Shown here: one piece after another, positions 15,620 through 23,208 of the stretch
Layout: each line of letters opens with the position of its first letter
Numbering within the stretch: position 1 is the first letter of the stretch
NCBI GenBank assembly: GCA_900550055.1
Contig: URQU01000022.1
Location: forward strand, 1 to 31,225
Direction of reading: 5' to 3'
DNA: 31,225 bases
Source: an uncultured Coriobacteriaceae bacterium
GTDB taxonomy: Bacteria; Actinomycetota; Coriobacteriia; Coriobacteriales; Eggerthellaceae
The notes under the pieces: model-generated
Told to the model about the DNA's origin: nothing
The model's input: the letters and a program-made list of their open reading frames with translations, nothing else
Databases searched by the model: none
Translations under genes and position numbers: made by a program

Positions 15620-16828
15620 CTATTCCCAGTTCAAAACCGAGTCGATGGCGCCTAGGAACGCCTGCACGTCCTCGGCGGTGGTGTAGCGGCCCATGGAGAT
15701 GCGCAGCGCTCCGTGCGCGGCGTCCGCATCGATGCCGATAGCGCGCAGCACGTGGCTGGGTTCAAGCGAATGCGAACTGCACGCCGATCCGCCCGAGACG
15801 CCGAAGCCGCGCATGTCGAAGCGCAGGATGAGCGTTTCGCTTTCGAGCGCGTCGACGAGCACGTGCACGATGTTGGGCAGGTAGTCCTGCGAGCCGGGCG
15901 CTACCTGGACCGTGGGACGGACGCCGGGCTTTTCGGCAAGCGCGGCGTAGAGCTTGTCGCGAAGCGCGCCCAGACGCGCCTGTTCGTCAACCTGCTTTTC
16001 TTGGGCAACCTGGATGGCGGCGGCGAAACCCGCCGCGCCGCAGACGTTCTGCGTGCCGCTGCGACGGCCCGCCTCCTGGCCGCCTCCGAGCATATATGCG
16101 TCGAAGGGGGTGCGGCTTTTCACGTACAGCGCGCCGACGCCCTTTGGGCCGCCCACCTTGTGAGCGGAAAACGATGCGGCGTCGCAGCCCCAATCGACCA
16201 CGTTGACGGGCACCTTGCCAAGCGCCTGCGTGGCATCGGTGTGGAACAGCGCGCCGGCGGCGTGCGCCGTGCGGGCAAGCTCCGCCACAGGCTGCACCGA
16301 GCCGACCTCGGAGTTCGCCGCCATGACGCTGACGAGCACCGTTTCGGGGCGCATGACCTGCTCGAGCGCGGCCGCGGTTATGAAGCCGTTGCGGTCGGGC
16401 TGCACGCGCGTGACCGAGAAGCCCATCTGCTCGAGGCGCTTGGCCGGGGCCAGGACCGCATCGTGCTCGATGGCGCTGACCACCACGTGCGGCTGGGCGC
16501 TGTCCGCCCCTCCGAGGCGTCGGGCGTGCGCCGCCGCCTGCGCCAGGCCGATGATGGCGGCGTTGTCAGCCTCGGTAGCGCCGCTGGTAAGGACCACCTC
16601 GTCGGGACGCGTGGCGCCTAAAGCGCGCGAGATGGCGCGACGGGCATCCTCGAGCGCGGAGAACGCCGCACGACCGGGGAGGTGCAAGCTGTTGGCGTTG
16701 CCGCCGAAGGCGATGTTTCCGCGGCCGGGCGCCATGTAAGGCGCCATAGCCTGAGCAGCTTCCTCGCAAAGCGGGGCAGTTGCCGCGTAATCAAGGTATA
16801 CGTAGTTTTCCGGGACCTTCGCCACCAT
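15620..16828 (-). CDS. Cysteine desulfurase (NifS/IscS family)
   Basis: A PLP enzyme that takes sulfur from cysteine for Fe-S clusters or thio-modified tRNA. The predicted protein has 402 residues. It begins with YVYLDYAATAPLCEEAAQAM, has the PLP site SFSAHKVGGPKGVGALY with the Schiff-base lysine, GGGQEAGRRSGTQNV, and the catalytic cysteine in SGGSACSSHSLEPSHVL. SAIEHDAVL and TDATQALGK are also typical. The ATG at 16828 lies 7 nt after the rpe stop, with AAGGAGG inside the rpe end about 12 nt upstream; a longer upstream frame of 42 Arg-rich residues is rejected. No IscU or tRNA thiolation gene is adjacent, so the acceptor is unknown. The gene is coupled to rpe. Confidence 0.95.
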   Translation of the reverse strand: MVAKVPENYVYLDYAATAPLCEEAAQAMAPYMAPGRGNIAFGGNANSLHLPGRAAFSALEDARRAISRALGATRPDEVVLTSGATEADNAAIIGLAQAAAHARRLGGADSAQPHVVVSAIEHDAVLAPAKRLEQMGFSVTRVQPDRNGFITAAALEQVMRPETVLVSVMAANSEVGSVQPVAELARTAHAAGALFHTDATQALGKVPVNVVDWGCDAASFSAHKVGGPKGVGALYVKSRTPFDAYMLGGGQEAGRRSGTQNVCGAAGFAAAIQVAQEKQVDEQARLGALRDKLYAALAEKPGVRPTVQVAPGSQDYLPNIVHVLVDALESETLILRFDMRGFGVSGGSACSSHSLEPSHVLRAIGIDADAAHGALRISMGRYTTAEDVQAFLGAIDSVLNWE

Positions 16829-16835
16829 GGGACGC

Positions 16836-17540
16836 CTACGCCTCCTTGGATGCCAGCGCAGCCGCACGAGCCGCCTCAGCGGCCTGCGTGACCTGGGCGA
16901 TGGCCGCCGCGGGATCATCGGCGCCGCACACGGCCGAGCCGCACACGAGCACATCGGCGCCGGCGGCGGCCACGAGCGGGGCGGTTTTCACGCCGATGCC
17001 GCCATCGACCTCGATAAGCGGCGCCGCGCCCACCGCGCGGGCGAGCTCGACCGTGCGCGCAACCTTGCGCTCGGAGCCCTCGATGTAGCTTTGGCCGGAG
17101 AAGCCCGGCTCGACGGACATGATGAGCACCATGTCGAGCTGCGCCATGACCGGGGCGAGCACCTCGACGGGGGTATGGGGCTTGACGGATGCGGCGGCCT
17201 TGGCGCCGGCGGCATGGATCATCTCGACGGCGCGCTCGAGCTGATAACCCGCGGCTGCCTCTGCGTGCACGGTGACGATATCGGCGCCCGCATCAAGGAA
17301 CCACGGCAGCTGCTCAAGCGGGTTCGAAATCATGAGATGCACGTCGAGCGGCATGTCGGTGATCTTCTTCAGCTGCTTGACCACGGGCACGCCCATGGTG
17401 AGGTTCGGCACGAAATGGCCGTCCATGACGTCGACATGGACGTAGCCGGCGCCGCCGGCCTGAATGGCCTCGATGTCGCGCTGGAGGTTCATGAAGTCCG
17501 CCGACAGGATGGACGGCGCGATTTTAACCGGTTGGAACAC
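16836..17540 (-). CDS. rpe: Ribulose-phosphate 3-epimerase
   Basis: Rpe interconverts ribulose 5-phosphate and xylulose 5-phosphate in the pentose phosphate pathway. The 234-residue TIM barrel shows IAPSILSADFMNLQRDI, VHVDVMDGHFVPNLTMG, VHLMISNP, VHAEA, LIMSVEPGFSGQSY, EVDGGIGVKTAP and GADVLVCGSAV, including the metal-binding His/Asp positions. The start chosen is GTG at 17540, giving (M)FQPVKIAPS, because AAGGGG lies about 7 nt upstream. A TTG seven codons earlier would place that site inside the gene. It is the first gene of the minus-strand cluster and is divergent from the Ogt-like gene. Confidence 0.96.
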   Translation of the reverse strand: MFQPVKIAPSILSADFMNLQRDIEAIQAGGAGYVHVDVMDGHFVPNLTMGVPVVKQLKKITDMPLDVHLMISNPLEQLPWFLDAGADIVTVHAEAAAGYQLERAVEMIHAAGAKAAASVKPHTPVEVLAPVMAQLDMVLIMSVEPGFSGQSYIEGSERKVARTVELARAVGAAPLIEVDGGIGVKTAPLVAAAGADVLVCGSAVCGADDPAAAIAQVTQAAEAARAAALASKEA

Positions 17541-17629
17541 GTTTGGCCCCTTCCCTTCCAAGCTCTTAGGTTATGTGCGTATTCTACCGCACCTGCGCCA
17601 AGGCAGCGGCGGCGCATGCACGGCGGGCA

Positions 17630-17635
17630 TATAAT
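17630..17635 (+). promoter_or_regulatory. -10 box upstream of the Ogt-like gene
   Basis: A perfect TATAAT lies 27 nt before the ATG of the Ogt-like gene. No good -35 is visible. GCATGC (17614-17619) lies 10 nt upstream of the box. Confidence 0.5.
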
Positions 17636-17662
17636 GCTGACAAGCACAGAGAAAGGGGCTTC

Positions 17663-18133
17663 ATGGACGGCAGCCGCCCGACATATTACAGCTACTTCAC
17701 TCCCGCCGGACCTATCACCGTGGCAGCGAACGGGCACGCCATCACGCGCATCGCCTTGGGAAAAGCCCCGCTGGCGGGCGTTTGCGCGCCGAGCGAGCTG
17801 ACGAACAAGGCCGCGACGCAGGTGCAGGAATATCTGGCCGGCAAGCGCACGTCGTTCTCCCTGCCGCTGAGCACCTGCGGCACGCCGTTTCAGCAGCAGG
17901 TGTGGAACGCAGTTGCCGACATCCCCTACGCGCAAACCGCAACGGCGGCCGATATCGCCTGCCGCATCGGGCATGCCGGCGCGCATCGGGCGGTGGGCGC
18001 GGCAGCGCGGGCCTGCCCATTCGCCATCGCGGTGCCGCTGCATAGGCTGGTGCGCGCCAACGGCCAGCCCTGGGGAGAGGGAAAGCCCGCACGGGTGCGC
18101 GGCGCTTTGCTCAAGCTCGAGCAAAGCCGCTGA
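17663..18133 (+). CDS. Ogt-like alkyltransferase homologue lacking the acceptor cysteine
   Basis: A 156-residue protein with both domains of O6-alkylguanine-DNA alkyltransferases: an N-terminal beta domain (about 8-70) and the C-terminal DNA-binding domain (73-156: TPFQQQVWNAVADIPYAQ, then HRAVGAAARACPFAIAVPLHR). The usual PCHR active-site motif reads PLHR, so the methyl-accepting cysteine is Leu126. A gap-free comparison with human MGMT puts Ala95 at the nucleotide-flipping Tyr114 and Cys118 at Asn137, while the finger Arg109 is kept. It cannot work as a suicide methyltransferase by the known mechanism. It may be an alkyltransferase-like (ATL) damage sensor or a decaying gene. The ATG at 17663 has AAAGGGG 6 nt upstream. 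It is divergent from rpe. Confidence 0.88.
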   Translation: MDGSRPTYYSYFTPAGPITVAANGHAITRIALGKAPLAGVCAPSELTNKAATQVQEYLAGKRTSFSLPLSTCGTPFQQQVWNAVADIPYAQTATAADIACRIGHAGAHRAVGAAARACPFAIAVPLHRLVRANGQPWGEGKPARVRGALLKLEQSR

Positions 18134-18372
18134 TCGGAAGCTACCCGGCAAGCCGAGGCCGACGGCGGGCTTCGCAACCGCTTCGGCATCCGTGCAGGTC
18201 GAGGATCGCGCGGGGGGTGCATCTGCGCATCCCGAGCACCTGGCACCGTATTCCCATCCGCATCCCACGACCGCCCGATTCGCGACGCCTATCGGCGTTT
18301 TCGACCCGAGCCCGGAGCGATGCGCTCACCTTGCCCCGCAAGCGCGGAGCATGAGAAGGAGGATGATCCGTT
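18134..18372. other. Intergenic region between the Ogt-like gene and nnrE
   Basis: No gene was seen in 239 nt. A small hairpin, ACGCC-TATC-GGCGT followed by TTTC (about 18285-18301), could be a weak terminator of the Ogt-like gene. No convincing promoter for nnrE was recognised. Confidence 0.35.
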
Positions 18373-19197
18373 ATGGTGGAACACTTGAACGACGGCATGA
18401 GCGCCTCAAGGAATAGCAACATCGCCCCAGGCAGCAGGCTCAACCACGTGCTGGATGTGAAGCGCGTGATTGCCCTGGAGCAGGCCATCGCCGCCGACGG
18501 CACGTCGCTTAGCTCCCTGATGGAGCGCGCCGGATGCGCGTTAGCCGACGAAGTGCGCGCTCGGCTGCCTCGCCCTGCTTGCGTGGCGGTGCTTGCGGGC
18601 AGCGGCAACAACGGCGGCGACGGCTGGGTATGCGCCCGAGCGCTTGCCGAAGCAGGTTGGCCGGTCACGCTGGTAAGCCCGATGGAGGCCGACGAGATCG
18701 CAGCCGAACCCGCCCGCAGCGCAGCGCTTGAAGCCAAAGCGCGCGCCAAGCAGCTTGACCTGCCGCTATCCCTGCTGATCGCACCAAGCCCCGAAGAGCT
18801 TGCCGAGCAGCTGAGCGGCGCGCACGTGGTGGTGGACGCCATCCTGGGCACCGGCTTTTCCGGCATGCAGGTGCGCGAACCCTACGCAACGTGGATCGAG
18901 CTGGCAAACGCCAGATGCTTCCCCACCGACTTGGAGCCCTCGCGCGGACACGCAGCCGAGGCGGATGCCGGAGGCAAGGCGCAAGGCGCTGCGATCATGA
19001 TAGCCGCAGACGCCCCATCCGGCCTGTCCGCGCAAACCGGCGAAGCAGCGCTTCCCTGCATCCGCGCCGACGTCACGGTGACCATGCTCGTGCTCAAGCC
19101 GGGCCTGCTTGCCCCCGAAGCAGCGCGCATGACCGGACGCGTGAAACTGGCGCCGCTGGTGGACGACGTTGATCGATTCATCGACGTAATCGCTTAG
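18373..19197 (+). CDS. nnrE: NAD(P)H-hydrate epimerase (YjeF N-terminal domain)
   Basis: The enzyme epimerises damaged (R)-NAD(P)HX to the S form so that a dehydratase can repair it. The 274-residue protein has LEQAIAADGTSLSSLMERAG, the nucleotide loop VLAGSGNNGGDGWVCARAL (about residues 73-90), VVVDAILGTGFSG and ADAPSGLSAQTG, where most relatives have DIPSGL. The C-terminal dehydratase domain (NnrD), fused in many bacteria, is absent, so the partner must be encoded elsewhere. A roughly 35-residue segment (about 178-207, Glu/Gly/Ala-rich) looks like an insertion before the AADAPSGL strand. The ATG at 18373 has AAGGAGG about 10 nt upstream. mfd converges from the right with 38 nt between stops. 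Confidence 0.9.
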   Translation: MVEHLNDGMSASRNSNIAPGSRLNHVLDVKRVIALEQAIAADGTSLSSLMERAGCALADEVRARLPRPACVAVLAGSGNNGGDGWVCARALAEAGWPVTLVSPMEADEIAAEPARSAALEAKARAKQLDLPLSLLIAPSPEELAEQLSGAHVVVDAILGTGFSGMQVREPYATWIELANARCFPTDLEPSRGHAAEADAGGKAQGAAIMIAADAPSGLSAQTGEAALPCIRADVTVTMLVLKPGLLAPEAARMTGRVKLAPLVDDVDRFIDVIA

Positions 19198-19235
19198 CAC
19201 CCGCTCCGTTTAGCCCGCCGCGCGCCTTCCAGACG

Positions 19236-22200
19236 CTACTTCTCGCCGTTCATCTCCCGCAGGAACTTGGCCACGGGGCCGAACAGGTTGTCCTTTTCCG
19301 TAAGGCGGAAATACTTCAAGGGCAGCTGCAGCTTGCGCTTGTCCGACAGATAGCGGCCCCCGGCGCGACGAACGGGCACCATCTTGTCGCGCGGGATATC
19401 GATGGGTTCCACCACCAGCTTGCCTGCCACCACCGACACCGTTTTGATGTGGTGTTCGTTGGCGAACGCCTTGATGCGCGCCTTCTCGAACAGGTTCTGC
19501 GCTTCCTGCGGCATATCGGGGCGCTTGCCTGCCAAGTCGTTGTAGATATCCTCTACGGCGCCGACGGTTGCAGCGCTTGCGATCTTGCGATACCACAGCA
19601 CCCGCTCGTCGGCTTCGGGCACGTATTCCTCGGACAGATACGTGCGGCCCGGCAGGTTCACCGTGATATCGGACAGCGCCGGCGGCAGCCCCTCGGCGGC
19701 CTTCAGGTCGCCTTCGCGCGTGGCGTTCACGGCCGCGCCGAGCATCTGCGCGAACAGGTCGAAGCCGACCGCCGACATGTTGCCCGACTGCTCGGCGCCC
19801 ATCAGGCTGCCGGCGCCGCGGATCTCAAGGTCTCGCATGGCGATGCGCATGCCGCTTCCCAAGTCCGTGTGCTCGTCCAACGCCGTCAGGCGCGCCTGCG
19901 CCTCCTCGGTGAGGTTGACGTGCTCGGGGAACATGAAGAACGCGTACGCCTGGGTGGAGCCGCGGCCCACGCGGCCTTTCAACTGGTACATCTGCGCCAG
20001 GCCCAAACGCTGCGAATCCTCGATGATGAGCGTGTTCGTGTGCGGGTTGTCGATGCCGGACTCGATGATGGTGGTTGCCACCAGCACATCGAGCTGCCCG
20101 GCGGAAAACTCCTCCATCACCTTCTCCAGCGAATCCTTGTCCATCTGCCCGTGCGCCACGCCCACGCGCGCCTCCCCGGCTGCCGCCTGCACGCGCCGCA
20201 CTGCCTCCTCGATGGACCGGACGCGGTTGGAGACGTAGTACACCTGCCCGCCTCGGGCAAGCTCGCGCCTGATGGCGGCGCTGACCACGTCGGGGTCCCA
20301 CTCGCCGACGTGCACCTCGACGGGGCGTCGATCGTCGGGAGGCGTGAGGATGAGGCTCATGTCGCGCACACCCGACAGCGACATCTGCATGGTGCGCGGG
20401 ATCGGCGTTGCCGAAAGCGTGAGCACGTCGATGCTCTCGCGCAGGTTCTTCATCTGCTCCTTGTGGCCCACGCCGAAGCGCTGCTCCTCGTCGATGATCA
20501 CCAGGCCCAGGTCGTGGGGGTTCACATCGCGCGACAGCAGCCGGTGCGTGCCCACGAGCACATCCACGCTGCCATCCGCGAAGCCCTTAAGCGCCGCGGC
20601 CTGCTGCTGGGGCGTGCGGAAGCGGCTGAGCACCTCGACGATCACGCCGAACGGGGCGAAGCGGTCCTTGAAGTTCGTGAAATGCTGCTGCGCCAAGATG
20701 GTAGTCGGGCACAGCACCATGACCTGCTTGCGATCTTGCGTTGCGGCGAAGGCCGCGCGCAGCGCCACCTCGGTTTTCCCGAAGCCGACGTCGCCGCATA
20801 CCAGACGGTCCATGGGCTTTGCGCTGCGCATATCAGCCTTGACATCGGCGATGGCAGCCAGCTGGTCGGGCGTTTCCCTATAGGGGAACGCCTCCTCCAT
20901 CTCGATCTGCGCCGGCGTGTCGGGACCGAAGGCGTAGCCTTGCGCGCTTGCGCGGCGTGCGTACACGTCCACCAGGTCGAACGCGAGCTTTTTAGTGGCG
21001 GCGCTTGCCTTCTTCATGGCGCGCGACCAATCGGCCGTGTTCAGGCGGGTGCATCGCGGCGTGGAACCCTCGGGGCCGACATAGCGCGTGACACGGTCGA
21101 GCTGCTCGACCGGGACGAACAGCTTGTCCCCCTCGGCGTATTCCAGCAGAAGATAGTCGCGCGCCGTGCCATCGATCTCGCGGCGCACCAGCTCTTTGAA
21201 GTGCGCGATGCCGTGCTGCGCGTGCACCACGTAATCGCCCGGCTTGTACGGGAACGTGATCTCGGTGATGTCGATATGGCGGCTAGGACGTGCGGTGGAG
21301 GCCCCTTGAGTGTCGGACACGCTGACCATGCCGAGCTTGGCCTTCGGAATGATCATGCCCAGGGGGATGTCCACGTCGACGACGTTGACCACCCCGCGGC
21401 GCAGGCGGCGCTTCTTCCGCCCGTCCAAATCATCGGGGTTTTCCTCGGCATCAAGCCATTCCTGGATGGGAAGGCCGTGATCGACGAAGGCGAGCATCAT
21501 ATCGGCGCGGCTTCGACGGTTCGGGGCGCTGAACACCACCGTGTAGCCATCGTCGACGAGCGTGCGCAAACGACCGAACAGCTTATCGGGATGCCCTGCC
21601 GCCTCGACGCGTTTCACCGGCAGCTCCACGTCAACGTTCCCGCCCACGCGCATGATGGACACGTACGTTGCACGCTGGCACTCGCCGAAGCTGACCTGCG
21701 GCGCCGGGCAGAACAGGCCCTCAAGGGCGATGTTGGTTCCCTTGGCCTTCACTTCCAGCTCTTCACCGGCATGCATCATGTCATCGAACAGGCTTCGCGG
21801 CTCGATGAGCACCGACAGCGCATCCCGCCGCAGATACGCGCCCAACGTGACCGGCTTGTCGTAGAGGTACGGCAGCAGCACATCGCTGCCTTCGAAGCGC
21901 AAACCGCCCTCGGCGTTCTCCAAATGCTCGGAAACGCTGCGCAGCGCCGGATTCGAGCCGGCCTGAGCCGCAAGCTTCTTGCGAGCACGCGCCAAGCCCG
22001 ATTTGCTGCAGGAGAACTCCACGACAGGATAGATTTCCACACTTTGCAGGCTGGAGATGGTCTGACCCGTGGAGGGCACGATGCGGCGGATCTCGTCAAG
22101 CTCATCGCCGAAGAAGTCGAGGCGGACGGGAAAGCTCAGGTTTCCCGGATACACGTCCACGGTACCGCCGCGCGTGCAAAAAGTTCCTGGGCCGTCAAGC

Positions 22201-22736
22201 TCGCCGGTATTGGAGAACCCGCGCGACTCCAACGCATGGATAAGGTCGTCGAAATCCTGGATGCCCGCCGCTTGCGCGCCTGGCATGTCAGCGAGCTCCG
22301 CTCCGCAGGCGAAGGTCAACGGCGCAGAGGCGTTGGCATTGACCGGCGGCAGCGTGCGCAGCAGCGCTCGCGCGCTTGCCACCACGACCACCTGACGGCC
22401 GATCTGCAGCGCGTGCGCAGCCTCCATTCGTCGGGCGATGGTGGCAAGATCAGCAGGCTTCTTATCGAATGGCAGGTCGGCGCGCTCGGGGAAGCGCAGC
22501 ACCTTGTCCTCGCCCAGATAGGCGGACAAGCTGCGAGCGAACGACACCGCCGCATCCTCGCCCGCCACCACCGCAAGCGTGGTCTGCGGCTTATGCGAGA
22601 ATCGCGCGGCGGCCATGAACGGGCGCGCGCTGTTCGCGATGCCCAACGTGCCATCGTCGCCGGCATCGAGATTGGACCAGAATCCATCCAAGCATTCCGA
22701 GCGCTCGAGCGCGAAGCGCAGAGAATCGATAAGCAT
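19236..22736 (-). CDS. mfd: Transcription-repair coupling factor Mfd
   Basis: Mfd removes RNA polymerase stalled at DNA lesions and recruits UvrA. About 1166 residues from the ATG at 22736 (MLIDSLRFALERS), chosen because GGGGGA lies 9 nt upstream. ATGs at 22745 and 22829 are in frame and possible. Domains in order: UvrB-like N-terminal region (1-350), polymerase-interacting CarD-like domain (GDYVVHAQHGIAHFKEL to LDRVTRYVG, about 490-555), translocase with GDVGFGKTEVALRAAF, DEEQRFGVGHKE, TATPIPRTMQMSLSGVRD and QLKGRVGRGS, and the C-terminal TRCF domain. Length and motifs are complete. It is divergent from nth, another DNA-repair gene, across a long regulatory-looking gap. Confidence 0.96.
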   Translation of the reverse strand: MLIDSLRFALERSECLDGFWSNLDAGDDGTLGIANSARPFMAAARFSHKPQTTLAVVAGEDAAVSFARSLSAYLGEDKVLRFPERADLPFDKKPADLATIARRMEAAHALQIGRQVVVVASARALLRTLPPVNANASAPLTFACGAELADMPGAQAAGIQDFDDLIHALESRGFSNTGELDGPGTFCTRGGTVDVYPGNLSFPVRLDFFGDELDEIRRIVPSTGQTISSLQSVEIYPVVEFSCSKSGLARARKKLAAQAGSNPALRSVSEHLENAEGGLRFEGSDVLLPYLYDKPVTLGAYLRRDALSVLIEPRSLFDDMMHAGEELEVKAKGTNIALEGLFCPAPQVSFGECQRATYVSIMRVGGNVDVELPVKRVEAAGHPDKLFGRLRTLVDDGYTVVFSAPNRRSRADMMLAFVDHGLPIQEWLDAEENPDDLDGRKKRRLRRGVVNVVDVDIPLGMIIPKAKLGMVSVSDTQGASTARPSRHIDITEITFPYKPGDYVVHAQHGIAHFKELVRREIDGTARDYLLLEYAEGDKLFVPVEQLDRVTRYVGPEGSTPRCTRLNTADWSRAMKKASAATKKLAFDLVDVYARRASAQGYAFGPDTPAQIEMEEAFPYRETPDQLAAIADVKADMRSAKPMDRLVCGDVGFGKTEVALRAAFAATQDRKQVMVLCPTTILAQQHFTNFKDRFAPFGVIVEVLSRFRTPQQQAAALKGFADGSVDVLVGTHRLLSRDVNPHDLGLVIIDEEQRFGVGHKEQMKNLRESIDVLTLSATPIPRTMQMSLSGVRDMSLILTPPDDRRPVEVHVGEWDPDVVSAAIRRELARGGQVYYVSNRVRSIEEAVRRVQAAAGEARVGVAHGQMDKDSLEKVMEEFSAGQLDVLVATTIIESGIDNPHTNTLIIEDSQRLGLAQMYQLKGRVGRGSTQAYAFFMFPEHVNLTEEAQARLTALDEHTDLGSGMRIAMRDLEIRGAGSLMGAEQSGNMSAVGFDLFAQMLGAAVNATREGDLKAAEGLPPALSDITVNLPGRTYLSEEYVPEADERVLWYRKIASAATVGAVEDIYNDLAGKRPDMPQEAQNLFEKARIKAFANEHHIKTVSVVAGKLVVEPIDIPRDKMVPVRRAGGRYLSDKRKLQLPLKYFRLTEKDNLFGPVAKFLREMNGEK

Positions 22737-22830
22737 ACGTTGCATTCCCCCATCACCATCGGCCAAGCTGGATGCGGCCATACGCATACAGGCTTGCTTG
22801 CGCAGCTTTCCTTCGTGCAAGCCGCGCATG

Positions 22831-22845
22831 TTTTCAGGGTGAAAA
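22831..22845. promoter_or_regulatory. Operator-like dyad TTTTCA-GGG-TGAAAA
   Basis: A perfect 6+3+6 palindrome lies next to the candidate mfd -10 box. A second copy of its 13-bp core, inverted and with one difference, lies at 22919-22931. Confidence 0.5.
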
Positions 22846-22853
22846 GTGTATCA
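22845..22853 (-). promoter_or_regulatory. Candidate extended -10 promoter of mfd
   Basis: The minus strand reads TGA-TACACT (-10 at 22845-22850), an extended -10 arrangement. Its predicted start falls within the adjacent TTTTCAGGGTGAAAA dyad. No -35 was recognised. Confidence 0.4.
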
Positions 22854-22902
22854 CGCACCTTCATTGCGGCTCGATACGCCAACAGCAACCATCACGTAAA
22901 CA

Positions 22903-22916
22903 GCAACACTTGTTCG
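22903..22916. promoter_or_regulatory. LexA-box-like site
   Basis: The minus strand reads CGAACAAGTGTTGC. It fits the Gram-positive LexA box CGAACRNRYGTTYC at every position except the one Y, which is G. It lies between two divergent repair genes. Confidence 0.35.
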
Positions 22917-23165
22917 TGTTTAACCCTGAAAGACCTTTTTGCGCAAGGAAACGTAGCCATGGCGAGCGACACCTGACACGCGCGGATGCAACGCTCGGCA
23001 TCCACGCAAGCGATTCCCGATATCAGACAGGTTTCGCACTATTCTCTAGATTTATCTGGTTTAATTCGGTTTTACCTATTGGCATCGTGTTTGTTTCGGT
23101 GCTCTTTATATGTCCAGATAACATATCAATTTTGCAGCTGGAAAGCCGTGTACAACATGTTTCGA

Positions 23166-23171
23166 TATACT
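23166..23171 (+). promoter_or_regulatory. Candidate -10 box of nth
   Basis: TATACT lies 37 nt before the nth ATG at the end of an AT-rich stretch. The -35 position is poor. Confidence 0.35.
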
Positions 23172-23208
23172 GCTGTTTGAATTGAACTGAGAACTGGAAG
23201 GATTGCCC

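Larger units (their letters stand above)
22737..23208. other. Divergent, AT-rich control region between mfd and nth
   Basis: There is no supported gene in 472 nt beyond a possible N-terminal extension of mfd up to 22829. It contains two copies of a TTTCA-N3-TGAAA-like dyad (22831-22845 and 22919-22931), a LexA-box-like site (22903-22916), and an 8-bp inverted repeat (TTATCTGG 23052-23059, CCAGATAA 23114-23121). The right half (about 23030-23180) is strikingly AT-rich against the surrounding genes. Confidence 0.6.

Noticed and set aside
17310..17330. GGTTCGAAATC, resembling a tRNA T-arm
   Set aside because: It lies inside the rpe coding sequence and no acceptor or anticodon stems are placed around it.
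17663..18133. Cys118 of the Ogt-like protein as a relocated alkyl acceptor
   Set aside because: It occupies the asparagine position, eight residues from the normal site, and nothing in the sequence suggests it could take over the chemistry. It is kept only as an oddity.
19449..22976. A 1175-codon open frame on the plus strand opposite mfd
   Set aside because: Mfd on the other strand has full domain structure and motifs. The antisense frame gives low-complexity His/Arg/Leu/Ala-rich protein with no recognisable motif, as expected from strong GC bias at third positions.
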